Shown here: in pieces, positions 61,714 through 64,000 of the stretch | How the letters are laid out: each line of letters begins with the position of its first letter | Position numbering within the stretch: the first letter of the stretch is position 1 | Assembly: GCF_011290365.1 (NCBI RefSeq) | Contig: NZ_CP049786.1 | Location: forward strand, 3,720,001-3,784,000 | Source of the DNA: Leclercia sp. 29361 | GTDB lineage: Bacteria > Pseudomonadota > Gammaproteobacteria > Enterobacterales > Enterobacteriaceae | Length of the DNA: 64,000 bases | Direction: 5' to 3' | The notes under the pieces: generated by a model | Database searches by the model: none | The model's input: the letters and a program-made list of their open reading frames with translations, nothing else | What the model was told of the DNA's origin: nothing | Program-made: the position numbers and the translations under genes

Positions 61714-63102
61714 TTAGCCCACCGTCCCCCACACGAGGTTCCCGTTATGGAAGGTGGCGGTGCGCGGGGAAATACGCGCCACCGCTTCGGCGGAGCAGGA
61801 GGCATCCACCAGCACAAAGCTGGCGGCATCCTGGGCTTTGGGCCATACCCGCTCGCCTTTGTCGTTCAGCGGCAGCACGTCGCCGGTGGCAATACCCAAT
61901 GCGCGGGAGAGCGTCTGCTCGTTCGGGCGGATATAGAGCTGGGCATACAGATTGGCTTTTTCCAGCATGTCCCCCAGACCATACGGCGACCAGTGGTCGA
62001 TCACGCTGTCGGTGCCGCTGATGACAAACACCCCCTTATCGCGCAGCTGCTTGAGCGGCATATGCATCGTGCCAATCGGCACCGTCGAGGCGATGGTGAT
62101 CTGCTGCGCCGCCATGCGCGGGGCCAGGGCATCCACCTCCTGCTCATTAAGCATCGCCAGGGCAAAGGCGTGGCTGATGGTCAGCTTGCCCTTCAGCTCG
62201 GGGGTTTTCTCCACGGTTTGCACCATGTAGTTCACCGCCGCCACCCCCGCCGGGCTGGTTTCGTGCAGGTGGATATCCACCCCTTTGTCGTAATCCAGCG
62301 CAATCTGGAACATCAGGTCGAGGGATTTTTCCATCGCGCCATCGACGCTGGTGGGGTCCAGGCCGCCAACGTAGTGCGCCCCGGCCTGCATCGCCTCACG
62401 CATCAGCTTTTCCGCGTTCGAGAGCAACAGGCCGTGCTGCGGGAAAGCGACAATCTCGCAGTCGAATCCAGGCTTACGCCGCGCCAGCACCGCCTGTAAA
62501 TTCTCCAGGTTCTTCAGCCCGGAGGTGGGCTCGATGTTGCAGTGGCTGCGGGCGATGGTGGAGCCCTTCGACTGGATCAGGTCGATCAGCTTTTCCGCCC
62601 GCTCCTGGGTGTAAGGTTGCAGCTCCGGAAGCAGCTTTTGCTCAAGGCGGATCATGTCCTGAATGGTGGTGCCCGCCGGGCGATTCAGCGAGCGCCACGG
62701 ACCGCCGTAGAAGGTCTTATCCAGATGGATGTGCATGTCGCGCATCGCCGGGAGCAGCAGCTTGCCGCCGCCATCGTAGTGCGGCAGCGTGGCGTCGGCG
62801 TGGCTGTTGTTATCCAGCAGGGCAGCGATCTTGCCGTCCTTGATCTCCAGGGTTTTCAGCTCGGTGCGGGTGCTGACGGCCACGTCGCCGTCAAAGTTAA
62901 ACCCGGCCTCCAGCAGCACGTTGTCCAGATAGTAGTGGGTGGCGGTGATGTTCATCGGTTTGCCCGTCTCGCAGGTCGGTTTTGCTGTGTCGGCAGCATA
63001 CGCGACGGAGCCGGTGGCGCCAAACAGCGCACAGGCGGTGGCAGCGGTGGCGATTTTGCCGCTCTGGCTGAGAAACTCCCGGCGGCTTTTATTCTCACTC
63101 AT
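61714..63102 (-). CDS. Tat-signal amidohydrolase, cytosine-deaminase-like
   Basis: 462 residues from ATG 63102. Twin-arginine signal SRREFLSQSGKIATAATACALFG. Metal-dependent amidohydrolase core: MRDMHIHLDKTFYGGPW (His pair), SHCNIEPTSG, VDIHLHETSP (His), ISHAFAL (His) and VISGTDSVIDHW (Asp). These match the CodA/N-isopropylammelide group. It should deaminate or hydrolyse a cyclic amide or nucleobase-like compound in the periplasm. The longer frame upstream overlaps the carbamate kinase gene and has no start signal. The carbamate kinase partner upstream supports a nitrogen-salvage route. Confidence 0.88.
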   Translation of the reverse strand: MSENKSRREFLSQSGKIATAATACALFGATGSVAYAADTAKPTCETGKPMNITATHYYLDNVLLEAGFNFDGDVAVSTRTELKTLEIKDGKIAALLDNNSHADATLPHYDGGGKLLLPAMRDMHIHLDKTFYGGPWRSLNRPAGTTIQDMIRLEQKLLPELQPYTQERAEKLIDLIQSKGSTIARSHCNIEPTSGLKNLENLQAVLARRKPGFDCEIVAFPQHGLLLSNAEKLMREAMQAGAHYVGGLDPTSVDGAMEKSLDLMFQIALDYDKGVDIHLHETSPAGVAAVNYMVQTVEKTPELKGKLTISHAFALAMLNEQEVDALAPRMAAQQITIASTVPIGTMHMPLKQLRDKGVFVISGTDSVIDHWSPYGLGDMLEKANLYAQLYIRPNEQTLSRALGIATGDVLPLNDKGERVWPKAQDAASFVLVDASCSAEAVARISPRTATFHNGNLVWGTVG

Positions 63103-63125
63103 TGTCTTGTCCTTGTATTGTCTCG

Positions 63126-63146
63126 CGGCGGGCTGGAAGCCCGCCG
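63126..63146. terminator. Hairpin between carbamate kinase and amidohydrolase genes
   Basis: A 9-bp stem CGGCGGGCT/AGCCCGCCG with a 3-nt loop in the 47-base gap. No T-run on the reverse strand, so it may only attenuate. Confidence 0.5.
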
Positions 63147-63149
63147 GGG

Positions 63150-64000
63150 TTAAGCCACAATATGGGTACCGGTCTCGCCACGCAGCGCCGCAGGCAGACA
63201 GTCCGGCGAGGTGATGATTACCCGCGTGCCGCCGTGATGCAGGAATTCCAGGCTGGCAACGATTTTCGGCAGCATGCTGCCCGCCGGGAAGTGGCCCTCT
63301 TCCATGTAGCGCGTCATCTGCGCCACGCTCACCGTCTCCAGCGCCTGCTGGTTGGGCTTGCCGAAGTTGATGCACACTTGCTCGACGCCGGTGGTGATCA
63401 CCAGCACGTTGGCGTGGATCTCCCGGGCCAGCAGCGCGGTGGAGAGATCTTTGTCGATCACCGCATCCACGCTCTGGTAGTCACCCTCTGCACTGCGGAT
63501 CACCGGAATGCCGCCGCCGCCCGCGCCAATTACCACAAAGCCTTTTTGCGTCAGGGCCTTGATGGCGTCGGCTTCGACGATGCGCACCGGCTGCGGCGAA
63601 GCCACCACGCGACGGTATCCCCGGCCAGAATCCTCGACGAAATGCCAGTCGGGATGGGCGCGCTGCAGTTCATCCCGCTGGGCTTCGCTGAAGAAGGCGC
63701 CAATCGGTTTAGTCGGATGGGTAAAACCGGGGTCGTTTTTGTCGACCTCGACCTGGGTGACCACCGTCACCGCCTTTTGCTCGCCGCGGGCGGCAAGGCG
63801 GTTGTTCAGCGCCTGCTGGATCAGATAGCCGATCCCGCCCTGGGTATCGGCCACGCAGTTCGCCAGCGGGGTCAGCGGCAGCCCTTCGCGCTCGTGGGCG
63901 ATTTCCGCCCGGCGCAGATCCAGCCCCACCTGCGGGCCGTTGCCGTGGGTGAGGACGATGTTATAGTCCGAGGCCAGCATCTCCAGTACCGATTCCGCGA
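63150..64000 (-). CDS. Carbamate kinase, N-terminus beyond the window
   Basis: About 283 residues are visible and the frame is open to the right edge, so roughly 30 N-terminal residues are missing. Carbamate kinase motifs: THGNGPQVGLDLRRAE, TQVEVDKNDPGF, PTKPIGAFF, VIGAGGGGIPV, AVIDKDLSTALLA, and FPAGSMLPKI. It converts carbamoyl phosphate and ADP to ATP, ammonia and CO2, the final step of agmatine, arginine or purine/allantoin-type catabolism. With the amidohydrolase next door, ring-nitrogen catabolism is most likely. Confidence 0.94.
   Translation of the reverse strand, partial: AESVLEMLASDYNIVLTHGNGPQVGLDLRRAEIAHEREGLPLTPLANCVADTQGGIGYLIQQALNNRLAARGEQKAVTVVTQVEVDKNDPGFTHPTKPIGAFFSEAQRDELQRAHPDWHFVEDSGRGYRRVVASPQPVRIVEADAIKALTQKGFVVIGAGGGGIPVIRSAEGDYQSVDAVIDKDLSTALLAREIHANVLVITTGVEQVCINFGKPNQQALETVSVAQMTRYMEEGHFPAGSMLPKIVASLEFLHHGGTRVIITSPDCLPAALRGETGTHIVA

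Noticed and set aside
63103..63375. Longer N-terminus for the amidohydrolase
   Set aside because: The extension overlaps the carbamate kinase coding sequence and precedes a clear Tat signal, which must be N-terminal.

Overview
This 64-kb window comes from the chromosome of an Enterobacteriaceae member close to Enterobacter or Lelliottia. The evidence is the yciGFE-katN stress cluster, ydeI/ydeJ-type genes, a bap-type type I secreted adhesin locus, REP-type intergenic palindromes and GC-rich enteric codon usage. The genus is an inference. I saw no rRNA, tRNA, CRISPR array, transposase or integrase gene.

Layout. (1) 1-11.9 kb: the 3' part of a giant Bap-like adhesin gene (start outside the window), followed by a complete type I secretion operon (TolC-like outer-membrane protein, ABC permease/ATPase, HlyD-type adaptor). 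(2) 12-14.5 kb, reverse: a PQQ glucose-dehydrogenase-type quinoprotein whose membrane domain is encoded by a separate upstream gene. (3) 14.6-18.6 kb: small membrane protein, lipoprotein, a LysR regulator divergent from two YdcZ-type transporter genes, and two small HTH-type genes. (4) 18.6-21.1 kb: an AT-rich accessory patch with a ribbon-helix-helix protein, an iteron-like repeat cluster and a YadA-type trimeric autotransporter. A 17-bp direct repeat flanks the autotransporter gene. (5) 21.3-25 kb: pseudouridine synthase, VOC protein, and an AraC regulator divergent from a glutamine amidotransferase and a PhzF-like protein. (6) 25-28.2 kb: a higBA toxin-antitoxin pair bounded by a 19-bp direct repeat, then small unknown genes. 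(7) 28.7-33.5 kb: yciG-yciF-yciE-katN plus a short-Q-loop bd-type quinol oxidase. (8) 33.5-36.6 kb: SDR, ydeJ-like, DUF421 and ydeI genes.

(9) 36.8-54.1 kb is the most striking part: a contact-dependent growth inhibition (CDI) locus, cdiB-cdiC-cdiA-cdiI, with an unusually long downstream array. About 6.5 kb of AT-rich DNA holds some thirteen further immunity-like genes (WapI-like, two-membrane-segment, Imm63-like, Imm70-like, SMI1/KNR4 and unknown types). Between them lie scars of CdiA: pieces of the pre-toxin region and toxin tails ending just before an immunity start codon. It reads as a fossil record of successive toxin/immunity replacements. Two paralogues of the current immunity gene (one intact, one decayed) are included, along with a family of four small membrane immunity-like proteins.

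(10) 54.2-64 kb: an Ail/Lom-type outer-membrane protein; a LysR/SDR pair; a reverse operon for a split transketolase, an SDR and an MFS transporter with a divergent LysR regulator and a clear inverted-repeat operator; then a Tat-signal amidohydrolase and a carbamate kinase cut by the window edge. Five copies of a CCCTCACCC/CTCTCCC-hairpin repeat and several REP units sit at gene ends. Four surface systems (type I, Vb and Vc secreted adhesins or toxins, and Ail/Lom) within 55 kb suggest strong surface and interbacterial interaction capacity.
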